From NCBI RefSeq assembly GCF_040267705.1, contig NZ_CP158374.1:620001-684000 (forward strand): 64,000 nt of DNA, written 5' to 3'. Shown one piece after another: positions 32,169-40,003 of this stretch. Every line of letters begins with the position of its first letter. Within the stretch, counting starts at the first letter, position 1. The notes beneath the pieces were generated by a model. That model was not told where the DNA came from. It searched no databases and saw nothing but the letters and a program-made list of their open reading frames with translations. This DNA is from Agromyces sp. G08B096. GTDB taxonomy: Bacteria; Actinomycetota; Actinomycetes; Actinomycetales; Microbacteriaceae. Both the position numbers and the translations under genes were made by a program.

Positions 32169-33364
32169 GCGAGACCACGACACGGGCCGAGACGACGCCC
32201 GCTGAGGCCACGACACCGGGAGAGGCGGCGCGCGCATCGCCGCGGATGCCTCGCCCCCTGCGTACCCTGCGCCCCCCGGGGACCCCGCGCCTCCTGCCGC
32301 GCCTGACCGGTCTGCCGCGGCTGCTCGTCGTGGCGGCGTCCCTCACCGTGCTCGCGGTGGCGGGCACGTTCCTGCTCGACCCGTACCGCAACTACCAGCT
32401 CGCGCTCGTCGCGGCGACCTTCTGCGCCACGGGTGGGCTGACCCTGCTCATCGGGTTGAGCGGCCAGCTCTCGCTCGGCCACGCCGCGCTCATGGCCACC
32501 GGCGGCTACGGCTACGCACTGACGGCGAACGCGCTCACCGAGGCGGGCGTCGACGGGGTGGCGAGGTTCGTCGTCTCGCTGTTCGCCGCGATCGCCGCCG
32601 CGGCGCTGCTCGGGCTGCTGCTCGGTCTCGCGGGTGCCCGGCTCTCCGGCCCGTACCTCGCGGGCGTCACGCTCGCCCTCGTGATCGCCCTGCCGGCCGT
32701 CACGAGCGTCTTCGGCGGGGTGTTCCGGGGCGATCAGGGCGTGCAGATCGCGTACGACGGCGTGCCGCCCGCGCTCCGCGCCCTCATCGCGGTCGAGCAG
32801 TGGCAGGCGTGGGTGTCGATCCTCGTCACCGCGGTCGTGATCACCTGGCTCGTGGCCATCCGGCGCGGACGGCTCGGCTTGCGGATGCGCGCGGTGCACG
32901 GCGACGAGACCGCCGCGAGGCTCGCGGGCGTGCGTTCCGGACGGGTCAAGGTGGCCGCGTTCACGGTGAGCGCCGTGTCGGCCGGCGCCGGCGGAGCCGT
33001 CCTCTGCTTCGTCACCCAGTCGGTGAGCCCGGGCGCGTACACACTCGCCTTCTCGCTGCTGCTCGTCGTGGCGGTCGTCGTCGGCGGGCTCGGCAGCATC
33101 GGCGGCGCAGCCGTCGGCGCGGTCGTCGTCGTCCTCCTGCCGTGGCTCATCGGCACCGGCATCGACGCGGTCGACTTGCCGAGCGAGGTCGAGCAGCGCC
33201 TCTCGGGCAACCTCGCCGTCCTCGTCTTCGGCGGCCTGCTCATCCTCGTCACGGCCGTCTGGCCGGGCGGCCTCGCGGGCGCGCTCCGGCGGCGGCGCAT
33301 CCGTTCCTCGCACCCGGCCGCCCCACCTGCGCTCCATCCCATCCCCACCGAACCAGAGAGGTGA
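32165..33364 (+). CDS. Branched-chain-type ABC transporter permease (LivM-like)
   Basis: 399 aa. A disordered N-terminal tail of about 55 residues is followed by about nine membrane helices. LivM marks are LIGLSGQLSLGHAALMATGGY (the SLGHAAF-type motif), RLAGVRSGRVKVAAFTVSA and VVVGGLGSIGGAAVGAVVV. Overlaps livH by 4 nt; the binding protein follows 3 nt later. Together with LivH it forms the transmembrane channel. Confidence 0.92.
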   Translation: MSETTTRAETTPAEATTPGEAARASPRMPRPLRTLRPPGTPRLLPRLTGLPRLLVVAASLTVLAVAGTFLLDPYRNYQLALVAATFCATGGLTLLIGLSGQLSLGHAALMATGGYGYALTANALTEAGVDGVARFVVSLFAAIAAAALLGLLLGLAGARLSGPYLAGVTLALVIALPAVTSVFGGVFRGDQGVQIAYDGVPPALRALIAVEQWQAWVSILVTAVVITWLVAIRRGRLGLRMRAVHGDETAARLAGVRSGRVKVAAFTVSAVSAGAGGAVLCFVTQSVSPGAYTLAFSLLLVVAVVVGGLGSIGGAAVGAVVVVLLPWLIGTGIDAVDLPSEVEQRLSGNLAVLVFGGLLILVTAVWPGGLAGALRRRRIRSSHPAAPPALHPIPTEPER

Positions 33365-33367
33365 CCC

Positions 33368-34642
33368 ATGTCACAGCACCCCGCACCGCACCGCCGCATC
33401 GTCGCGGCGGCCGCCGCCTCGGCGACCCTGCTCGCGCTCGCCGCGTGCAGCACGCCGGGCGCCGCCGAGTCCACACCCGGCGTCACCGATGAGACCGTGA
33501 CGGTCGGCACTCACCAGCCGCTCACGGGCCCTGCCGCCGCTGGGTACTCCTCGATCTCGGCGGCGACGAAGGCGTACTTCGACTACGTCAACGACCAGGG
33601 CGGCATCAACGGCCGCACCATCGAGTACGTCGTGAAGGACGACGGGTACAACCCGGCGACAACGCAGACCGTCGTCCGCGAACTCGTGCAGGAGGACGAG
33701 GTCTTCGCCATCCTGAACGGGCTCGGAACCCCCACGCACACCGCCGTGCTCGACTACCTGAACCAGAACGAGGTGCCCGACCTGTTCGTCGCCTCGGGTT
33801 CGACGAGCTGGAACCAGCCCGAGGAGTACCCGTACACCTTCGCGTTCAACGCCGACTACGTCGTCGAGGGCGCCGCGCTGGCCCAGTACGCCGCCGACGA
33901 GCGGCCCGACGCGACCGTGTGCCTCCTCGGCCAGGACGACGACTTCGGCGACGAGGTGGTCGAGGGCGCCGAACTCGTGCTCGGCACGGGCGGGCTCGCC
34001 GAGGTGCAGCGCTACTCCGTGTCGAATCAGGACGTGACGGCCCAGATCGGGGCGATGCAGGCCGCCGGCTGCGAGGTGAACCTGCTCGCGACGGTGAACG
34101 GCTTCACCGCGCTCGCCGTGGGCACGGCCGCGAAGCTCGGCTACTTCCCCGCCTGGTACTCCTCGTCGTCGGGCGGCGACTACCCGACGCTCGTCGGCTT
34201 CCTCGGCGAGGATCTCGCGCCGAAGCTGCTGCAGGGCTTCATCTCGACGAACTACCTGCCCTTCAGCCCCGATGGGGAGTGGACGGCGCTGTTCCGGCAG
34301 ATCAACGACGAGTACAACGACGGCGCCCCGTTCGACGGCAACACCGTCTACGGCATGAGCGTCGGGTACCTCTTCGCGGAGGCGCTCGCTCGGGCCGGCG
34401 ACGACCCGACGCGGGAGAGCCTGCTCGACGCGGTCTCCTCGGGGGAGCTCGTCGGCAACGGCATCCTGCCCCTCGCCTTCGGCGAGGACAGCCACGCGGC
34501 GTACCTCGGGGTCGGCATCACCACCGTCGATCAGGGCGTGCAGGACTTCGTCGGCACGACCTACGCCCTGGAAGGCGGCGACGTCGTCACCGTCGAGGCC
34601 GAGCCGGTGCCGCTCGAGAACGAGGGCGTGCCGGCGCCGTAG
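33368..34642 (+). CDS. ABC transporter substrate-binding lipoprotein (Leu/Ile/Val-binding fold)
   Basis: 424 aa. Lipobox LAAC with Cys27, then a type I periplasmic-binding fold: TVGTHQPLTGPAAAGYSSIS, YFDYVNDQGGINGRTIEYV and NGLGTPTHTAVLDYLNQ. This fold in HAAT importers binds branched amino acids, but also amides, urea, aromatic and short-chain carboxylic acids. Here the co-regulated CoA ligase, dehydrogenases and thiolase point to a carboxylic acid or lactone-derived acid. Last gene of the import operon; followed by a strong hairpin terminator. GAGAGGT precedes the ATG. Confidence 0.9.
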   Translation: MSQHPAPHRRIVAAAAASATLLALAACSTPGAAESTPGVTDETVTVGTHQPLTGPAAAGYSSISAATKAYFDYVNDQGGINGRTIEYVVKDDGYNPATTQTVVRELVQEDEVFAILNGLGTPTHTAVLDYLNQNEVPDLFVASGSTSWNQPEEYPYTFAFNADYVVEGAALAQYAADERPDATVCLLGQDDDFGDEVVEGAELVLGTGGLAEVQRYSVSNQDVTAQIGAMQAAGCEVNLLATVNGFTALAVGTAAKLGYFPAWYSSSSGGDYPTLVGFLGEDLAPKLLQGFISTNYLPFSPDGEWTALFRQINDEYNDGAPFDGNTVYGMSVGYLFAEALARAGDDPTRESLLDAVSSGELVGNGILPLAFGEDSHAAYLGVGITTVDQGVQDFVGTTYALEGGDVVTVEAEPVPLENEGVPAP

Positions 34643-34657
34643 CCGACGGCAGAGACG

Positions 34658-34690
34658 ACGGATGCCCCGGGCCGAGCGCCCGGGGCATCC
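34658..34690. terminator. Bidirectional hairpin terminator
   Basis: A 14-bp perfect stem, CGGATGCCCCGGGC with its complement, and a 5-nt loop, between the convergent binding-protein and CoA-ligase genes. The pairing extends further with AGACGA/TCGTCT. Uses the GGATGCC/GGCATCC arms common in this genome. Confidence 0.78.
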
Positions 34691-34705
34691 GTTCGTCTGC
34701 GGGGG

Positions 34706-36361
34706 TCAGCGGGCGACGGCCGCGAACTGCTCCACGAGCGCGCGCTTCAGCACTTTGCCGCTCGCTCCGACCGGCAGCTGGTCGACGACGTGCACCACCC
34801 GCGGATACTTGTAGGCCGCGATGCGGTCGCGCGCGAATGCGATGAGCTCCTCGGCGTCGAGCGTGTGGCCCTCCTTCGCGATGACGGCCGCGTGCACCTC
34901 CTGGCCGTGGACATCGTCGGCGAGGCCGAAGACGGCCGAGATCGCGACATCCGGGTGCCGGGCGAGCACCGCCTCGACCTCGGAGGGGTACACGTTGTAG
35001 CCGTTCCGGACGATCATGTCCTTCTTCCGGTCGACGATGGTGAGCACGCCGTCGACGAAGGTGCCGAGGTCGCCGGTGCGGAACCAGCCGTCGACGACGG
35101 CCTGCTCCGAGGCGTCGGGACGGCCGAGGTAGCCCTTGAAGAGGTTGTGACCGCGGACGACGATCTCGCCGAGCGGCGGCTCGCCGCGCTCCTCGCCGCC
35201 TTCTGTCGCGCCGGCCGTTGCACCGGCCGCCGCGCCGGCTGTTGCGCCGACCTCGAGCAGCTCGATGCGGCCCTCGACCTCGGGGTCGGCGATCGCGACG
35301 TCGACGCCCCACAGCGGCCGGCCGACGGTGCCCGGGCGGATGGGCTCGTGCAGCGTGTTCGACGACACGGTCGGGGCGGTTTCCGTGAGCCCGTACCCTT
35401 CGTGCACGTCGGCCCCGTACGTCGCCTTGAAGGCCTCGAGCACGGCCACGGGCAGCGCGGCACCGCCCGAGACCGCGAATCGGAGCGGCGGCCGGGCGTC
35501 GGTGCGTGCCGCCGCCTCGATCATGCCGACGAACATGGTGGGGACGGCCGTGAACGCGGTCGCCTGGTGCTCGAGCAGCAGGTCGAGCGCCTGCGCCGGG
35601 TCGAACTTCGGCAGCAGGATGATCGCCGCGCCGACCCGGAACGCCATGTTCATGACGGCCATCTGCCCGAACGCGTGGAAGAGCGGCAGACCGCCGAAGA
35701 CCACGTCGTCGGCGCGCAGGTCGAACGAGTCGATGAGCGAGCAGTGCACCTGCTCCACGGCGGCGAGGTGACTGCCGACCGCGCCCTTCGGGAAGCCGGT
35801 CGTGCCGCTCGTGTACAGCACGGTCGCGGCATCCGTGGGGCGCACGGCGACGTGGCGTTCGATCGGGACGGCGACGGATGCCTCGTCCTCGAGCCGCGGC
35901 AGGTCGGGCCCGCCCGCCTCGACGGGCGGCGCGAGCACGGTGACGAGCGGCACGCCCGCGGCCGCGGCCGCCGGGACAGCCTCGCCGAGGAGCGGAGCCG
36001 CGACGACGACGAGGTCGGCGCCCGAGTCGCGCAGCACGTACTCGATCTCCTCCGACTTGAAGAGCAGGTGGACGGGCACCGCGACGGCCCCGAGCGAGAT
36101 CGTCGCGTAGAACACGCGGGCGAAGTCGGGCACATTCGGCACGATGAGGGCGACCCGGGAACCGCGGCCGATGCCGCGCGTGCGGAGGGCGCCGGCGTAG
36201 GCGCGGGTCTGCGCCCAGAGCTCGCCGTACGTGGTCGTCGTGCCCATGAAGAGCAGGGCGCGGCGGTCGGGATGCCGGGTCGCGGTCTCGGCCAGGCAGC
36301 TCGCGAGGGAGAGCGTGCCGAAGCCGTCGCCGTCGATCGCGGGGTCGGGGTGGTGGGTCAT
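34706..36361 (-). CDS. Acyl-CoA synthetase (AMP-forming)
   Basis: 551-aa ANL-family ligase that would activate a carboxylic acid to its CoA thioester via an acyl-adenylate. P-loop YTSGTTGFPKG at residues 183-193, GYGLTETAPTVS (A5 region), RTGDLGTF with the conserved Asp, and the C-terminal catalytic Lys536 in ASGKVLKRAL. A Gly/Ala/Thr-rich insert lies near residues 380-400. Third gene of the site C operon (APH kinase, ACAD11-like dehydrogenase, ligase), 55 nt after the dehydrogenase. It probably performs the entry step for the acid imported by the co-regulated ABC system. Long-chain-type ligase family, but chain length cannot be predicted. Confidence 0.91.
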   Translation of the reverse strand: MTHHPDPAIDGDGFGTLSLASCLAETATRHPDRRALLFMGTTTTYGELWAQTRAYAGALRTRGIGRGSRVALIVPNVPDFARVFYATISLGAVAVPVHLLFKSEEIEYVLRDSGADLVVVAAPLLGEAVPAAAAAGVPLVTVLAPPVEAGGPDLPRLEDEASVAVPIERHVAVRPTDAATVLYTSGTTGFPKGAVGSHLAAVEQVHCSLIDSFDLRADDVVFGGLPLFHAFGQMAVMNMAFRVGAAIILLPKFDPAQALDLLLEHQATAFTAVPTMFVGMIEAAARTDARPPLRFAVSGGAALPVAVLEAFKATYGADVHEGYGLTETAPTVSSNTLHEPIRPGTVGRPLWGVDVAIADPEVEGRIELLEVGATAGAAAGATAGATEGGEERGEPPLGEIVVRGHNLFKGYLGRPDASEQAVVDGWFRTGDLGTFVDGVLTIVDRKKDMIVRNGYNVYPSEVEAVLARHPDVAISAVFGLADDVHGQEVHAAVIAKEGHTLDAEELIAFARDRIAAYKYPRVVHVVDQLPVGASGKVLKRALVEQFAAVAR

Positions 36362-36416
36362 GTGCTGGGTCCTTTCATCGTCGTCGATGGAGGCGGGGTG
36401 GATCGGGTGGTCCCGC

Positions 36417-37619
36417 TCAGCGGGCGAACTCGGCTTTGCCGAGCGCGTTCAGGTGCACCTCGTCGGGGCCGTCGGCGAGGCGGAGGGCGCGGGCGCCGGC
36501 GAACATCTCGGCGATCGGCTGGTCGGCCGAGAGGCCGGCGGCCCCGAACACCTGGATGGCCCGGTCGAGGATGCGCTGCACGGCGCGGGGCACGGCGATC
36601 TTGATGGCCTGGATCTCGGTCATCGCCTGCCGGTTGCCCACGGTGTCCATGAGCCACGCCGTCTTCAGCACGAGCAGGCGCAGCGCCTCGAGCTCGATGC
36701 GCGACTCCGCGACCCATTCCCGGACGACGCCCTGCTCGGCGAGGGACCGGCCGAATGCGTGCCGGGCGACCCCGCGCTCGCGCACGAGGGCAAGGGCGCG
36801 TTCGGCCATGCCCAGAGCGCGCATGCAGTGGTGGATGCGTCCCGGCCCGAGCCGGGCCTGCGCCATCGCGAATCCCTCGCCCTCGCCCCCGAGCAGGTTC
36901 GCGGCGGGCACGCGCACGTCGTGGAAGACGATCTCCGCGTGTCCGCCGTGATCGCGGTCGTCGTAGCCGAACACCGTCAGTGGGCGGACGATCTCGACGC
37001 CCTCGGCGTCGCGCGGAACGAGCACCATGGACTGCTGACGATGGCGCGGGGCATCCGGGTCGGTGCGGCCCATCACGATCAGCAGCCGGGCATCGGGGTT
37101 CATCGCGCCGGTCGACCACCACTTGCGACCGGTGATCACGAGGTCGTCGCCGTCGCGGCGGATCCGCGTCGCGATGTTCGTCGCGTCGGAGGACGCGACA
37201 TCGGGCTCGGTCATGCAGAACGCCGAGCGGATGCGGGCGTCGAGCAGCGGCCCGAGCCACTCCTCGCGCTGCGCCGGGGTGCCGAAGTCGTTCAGCAGCT
37301 CCATGTTGCCCGTGTCGGGCGCGGCGCAGTTGCACGCGACGGGCGCGAGCCGCGGGCTCCAGCCGGTGGCCTCGGCGATCGGCGCGTACTGCAGGTTCGT
37401 GAGTCCGGCGCCGCGCTCGCCCGGGAGGAACAGGTTCCACAGCCCGCGCTCGCGCGCCTCCGCGCGGAGCTCGTCGACGATCGGGCGGAACGACCATTCG
37501 CCGGGGCTCGCGGCGAGCTGGGCGTCGAGCACCGGCTCGGCGGGGAGCACGCGGTCGTCGAGGAACGCCCGGACCTCGGCGAGGAGGGTCTCGGTGCGTG
37601 CGTCGGGGGCGAAGTCCAT
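36417..37619 (-). CDS. Acyl-CoA dehydrogenase, ACAD10/11-like
   Basis: 400-aa flavoprotein very close to the dehydrogenase domain of ACAD10/ACAD11: APDTGNMELLNDFGTP, IRSAFCMTEPDVASSDATNI, KWWSTGAMNPDA and GPGRIHHCMRALGMAERAL. Its start overlaps the stop of an APH-family kinase gene by one base (TGATG). In animals the same two domains are fused in one protein, and in the Pseudomonas levulinate pathway a kinase (LvaA) and this type of dehydrogenase (LvaC) act together on 4-hydroxyacyl-CoA. A role in removing or moving a 4-hydroxyl is therefore likely. Translationally coupled, under operator site C. Confidence 0.9.
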   Translation of the reverse strand: MDFAPDARTETLLAEVRAFLDDRVLPAEPVLDAQLAASPGEWSFRPIVDELRAEARERGLWNLFLPGERGAGLTNLQYAPIAEATGWSPRLAPVACNCAAPDTGNMELLNDFGTPAQREEWLGPLLDARIRSAFCMTEPDVASSDATNIATRIRRDGDDLVITGRKWWSTGAMNPDARLLIVMGRTDPDAPRHRQQSMVLVPRDAEGVEIVRPLTVFGYDDRDHGGHAEIVFHDVRVPAANLLGGEGEGFAMAQARLGPGRIHHCMRALGMAERALALVRERGVARHAFGRSLAEQGVVREWVAESRIELEALRLLVLKTAWLMDTVGNRQAMTEIQAIKIAVPRAVQRILDRAIQVFGAAGLSADQPIAEMFAGARALRLADGPDEVHLNALGKAEFAR

Positions 37620-38671
37620 CAGCGCCTCCCGACCGCGGCGCGGGCGAGGCCTTCTGCGGCGAGCGGCTCGACGAGGCCGCCGATGCGGTCGAAGCCCTCG
37701 CCGACGGTCTCGCCCGAGCGGAAGCGGAAGTGGATGCCCTCGAGGATCACCGCGAGCTTGTACGCCGCGAAGGCCCGGTACCACGACAGGTCGGGCACCC
37801 CGATGCCGGCCCGCGCCGCGTACGCGTCGACGAGCTCGTCGAACTCGGCGTAGCCGGCGTCGAGGTCGACCGAGCTGTGCGCGATCGCGCCGGCGTCGCC
37901 CGGGAGGTCGCCGATGCTCCAGTAGAGGCCGAGCAGGCCGAGGTCGACGAGCGGATCGCCGAGGGTGGCCATCTCCCAGTCGAGGATCGCCGAGATCCGC
38001 GGAGTGTCGCCTGCCCCGTCGACGAGCGCGTTGTCGAGCCGGTAGTCGCCGTGCACGATCGTGGTGCGGCTCGTCTCGGGCATGCCGTCGGCGAGGCGGG
38101 CGCCGAGCTCGTCGAGTGCGGGCAGCTCGCGCGAGCGCGAGGCGTCGAGCTGACGGCGCCAGGTCGCGACCTGTCTGGCGAGGTAGCCGTCGCCGCGGCC
38201 GAAGTCGGCGAGGCCGACCGGCTCGGGGTCGATGGCGTGCAGGTCGGCGAGCACGGTCGCGAGCTCGAGGCTCAGGGCGCGGAGGCCCCCGGCGGTGAAC
38301 TCGCGGTTCTGCGCGCGGTCGCCGAGCACCCGTCCCGTGACGCGTTCCATGAGGAAGAACGGGGTGCCGGTGACGAGCGCGTCGGCCGTGTCGTCGACGA
38401 CGTCGATCGCGTCGGGCACGGGCACGTCGGTGGCCGCGAGCGCGGAGATGACGCGGTGCTCGCGGAACATGTCGTGGGCGCTCCGCAGGACGTGCCCGAG
38501 CGGCGGTCGGCGGAGCACGAGAGGCCGTGTGGCGCCGTCGACGGCGTAGGTCAGGTTGCTGCGGCCGCCCGCGATGAGGCGGGCCTCGAGCGGCCCGCGG
38601 GCGAGCGAGGGATGCCTCGCCGCGAGCCAGTTCGTGAGCCCCGCGGGATGGAGTCCTGGGGTCCGGGTCAT
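37619..38671 (-). CDS. APH-type phosphotransferase (4-hydroxyacyl-CoA kinase candidate)
   Basis: 350-aa kinase of the aminoglycoside/choline phosphotransferase fold. GGRSNLTY is the nucleotide loop (residues 35-42), the catalytic loop VHGDYRLDN has Asp209 and Asn214, and the metal-binding ILDWEMATLGDP has Asp231. I use the ATG at 38671; the ATG at 38734 would start inside operator site C. Sited directly before an ACAD11-like dehydrogenase, it matches the ACAD11 N-terminal domain and LvaA, which phosphorylate a 4-hydroxyacyl-CoA. It is not expected to confer drug resistance. First gene of the site C operon. Confidence 0.87.
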   Translation of the reverse strand: MTRTPGLHPAGLTNWLAARHPSLARGPLEARLIAGGRSNLTYAVDGATRPLVLRRPPLGHVLRSAHDMFREHRVISALAATDVPVPDAIDVVDDTADALVTGTPFFLMERVTGRVLGDRAQNREFTAGGLRALSLELATVLADLHAIDPEPVGLADFGRGDGYLARQVATWRRQLDASRSRELPALDELGARLADGMPETSRTTIVHGDYRLDNALVDGAGDTPRISAILDWEMATLGDPLVDLGLLGLYWSIGDLPGDAGAIAHSSVDLDAGYAEFDELVDAYAARAGIGVPDLSWYRAFAAYKLAVILEGIHFRFRSGETVGEGFDRIGGLVEPLAAEGLARAAVGRR

Positions 38672-38731
38672 CCTCGACCGCCCTTCCGCGACATCGCCGG
38701 TGGTGCCGCACCGAGTGGGCGGCCTCGCCAG

Positions 38732-38751
38732 CATACCGCGCGGTCGGTATG
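38732..38751. promoter_or_regulatory. TetR-type operator, site C
   Basis: CATACCG-CGCGGT-CGGTATG, perfect 7-bp arms. It is the exact reverse complement of site D (44996-45015). It lies 61 nt before the start of the APH kinase operon and 42 nt after the end of the thioesterase gene. Confidence 0.8.
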
Positions 38752-38792
38752 TAGCGCGACCGCCGGTCGGGCTTCGCGCGACTCAGTGTGGC

Positions 38793-39248
38793 TCAGCGCG
38801 AGTGCGCGGCGTCGAGCGCGGCGCGGATGCGCCCCGGCACGGACGTGGGCCGGCGGGTCGAGGCATCCACGAACACGTGCACGAACTCGCCCGTCGCGAT
38901 CGGCTCGTCGCCGCCCTCGCGCAGGATCGCGAGTCGCCAGGTGAGGCTCGTCGTGCCGAGCCGGCCGACGGCGATGCCGACCTCGAGGGGTTCGGGGAAC
39001 GCCGCGGGCGCGAGGAAGTCGCAGCGCGAGGCGACGCAGAGGGCGATCTCCTCGCCCTGCGGGTCGAGCCCGGCGTTCCGGATCATCCACGCGTTCACGG
39101 CGGTGTCCATCGCCTGGTAGTAGACCGTGTTGTTGAGGTGGCCGTACTGGTCGTTATCGTTCCACCGCGTCTGGAACGGTTCGCGCGCGAGGAAGCGGGC
39201 GCCGTCCGCCGGATCCGTCGTCTCGGTCGTCTCCGTCGTCTCGGCCAT
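38793..39248 (-). CDS. Acyl-CoA thioesterase (YbgC/FadM-like hotdog fold)
   Basis: 151 aa. The thioesterase catalytic segment RWNDNDQYGHLNNTVYYQAMD is at about residues 28-48, with the usual Asp (family form xDxDxxGHxNN), then a hotdog strand-helix fold. The low-complexity start MAETTETTETTDPAD is probably disordered. It hydrolyses acyl-CoA to free acid plus CoA, a relief valve in beta-oxidation gene sets. Its start overlaps the stop of the QsdR-like regulator by one base, so the two are one leftward operon under the operator at 39947. Confidence 0.88.
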   Translation of the reverse strand: MAETTETTETTDPADGARFLAREPFQTRWNDNDQYGHLNNTVYYQAMDTAVNAWMIRNAGLDPQGEEIALCVASRCDFLAPAAFPEPLEVGIAVGRLGTTSLTWRLAILREGGDEPIATGEFVHVFVDASTRRPTSVPGRIRAALDAAHSR

Positions 39249-39913
39249 CAGTCGGCCCGGAGGAGGAGCCGGAAGGCGACCCTGGCGCGTTCGGTGCTGG
39301 GCGGGTCGCCGGCGATGAGGTCGGCGTAGGTGAATGATTCCGACACTCGGACGAGGAGGTAGGCGAGGGCGTCGGGGTCGATGGCGCCGCCGAGCGGCTC
39401 GTCGCCGAGGTCGCGCCGCACGAGCCAGGCCGCGGTCGCGACGTAGCGGCGCTGGATCTCGCTCTCCTTGGTGGTGAGCAGCCGCAGGGCCCTGGCGGGC
39501 TCGCGGCGGAGGAACTGGCGGAAGTAGTCGGCCTGGATGAGGTCGTCGACGAAGTGGGTGAGCACGGCGGCCACGCGCTCGGCGCCTTCGAGCCCGCCGT
39601 CGTCGGCGGCGTGCTCGGCCTGCACGAGGGTCGGCACCGCGAGCGACCACAGCACCTCGGAGAGCAGCGCGTCGCGGTTGCCGACCCAGCGGAACAGCGA
39701 GGTGCGGTCGACCCCGAGCGAGGTCGCGAGCGCGCCCATGTCGATGCGGCGCCCGGCGATGAACGTCTCGCGGGCGAGGCGGAACGCCCGGTCGGCGTCG
39801 GGGTGGGTGCGCAGGCGCTCGGAGAGCCAGGAGGGTGCGGCGTCGAGCCCGACGGCGGCGATGGGCTGGTCGCCGGCGGGGTGGTCGGCGCGAGCGGCGG
39901 CTGCGGTGGACAT
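39248..39913 (-). CDS. TetR-family regulator, QsdR-like
   Basis: 221 aa. The helix-turn-helix is unusually far in (about residues 40-85), after a 30-residue variable tail: FRLARETFIAGRRIDMGALA and SLGVDRTSLFRWVGNRDALL. This FRWVGxRDxLL form is characteristic of the QsdR group, first described as regulator of a lactone-degradation operon in Rhodococcus. It is divergent from an acyl-CoA dehydrogenase gene with a 24-bp palindrome between them, so it probably represses both directions. The ligand may be a lactone, hydroxy acid or acyl-CoA. Assignment to QsdR is by motif memory, not by search. Confidence 0.8.
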   Translation of the reverse strand: MSTAAAARADHPAGDQPIAAVGLDAAPSWLSERLRTHPDADRAFRLARETFIAGRRIDMGALATSLGVDRTSLFRWVGNRDALLSEVLWSLAVPTLVQAEHAADDGGLEGAERVAAVLTHFVDDLIQADYFRQFLRREPARALRLLTTKESEIQRRYVATAAWLVRRDLGDEPLGGAIDPDALAYLLVRVSESFTYADLIAGDPPSTERARVAFRLLLRAD

Positions 39914-39946
39914 GCGGGAATGCTACCGGCCGCGGATGCCACCACG

Positions 39947-39970
39947 TGCAACATTCTCGAAAATGTTGCA
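39947..39970. promoter_or_regulatory. 24-bp palindromic operator between QsdR-like tetR and ACAD
   Basis: TGCAACATT-CTCGAA-AATGTTGCA has perfect 9-bp arms with a self-complementary TCGA in the centre. It stands in the 90-nt divergent gap and is AT-rich against the background. An extra single arm occurs at 29671-29679 before the ABC importer. Confidence 0.8.
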
Positions 39971-40003
39971 TACTCGTCTCGATCACCGACGATCGGAGAA
40001 GCG

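Noticed and set aside
37619..38671. Aminoglycoside resistance gene
   Set aside because: APH fold only. The context with an ACAD11-like dehydrogenase and CoA ligase indicates metabolic kinase activity.
38672..38734. Upstream ATG start for the APH kinase
   Set aside because: The ATG is part of operator site C, so it would lie in the promoter. The start at 38671 fits the family N-terminus.
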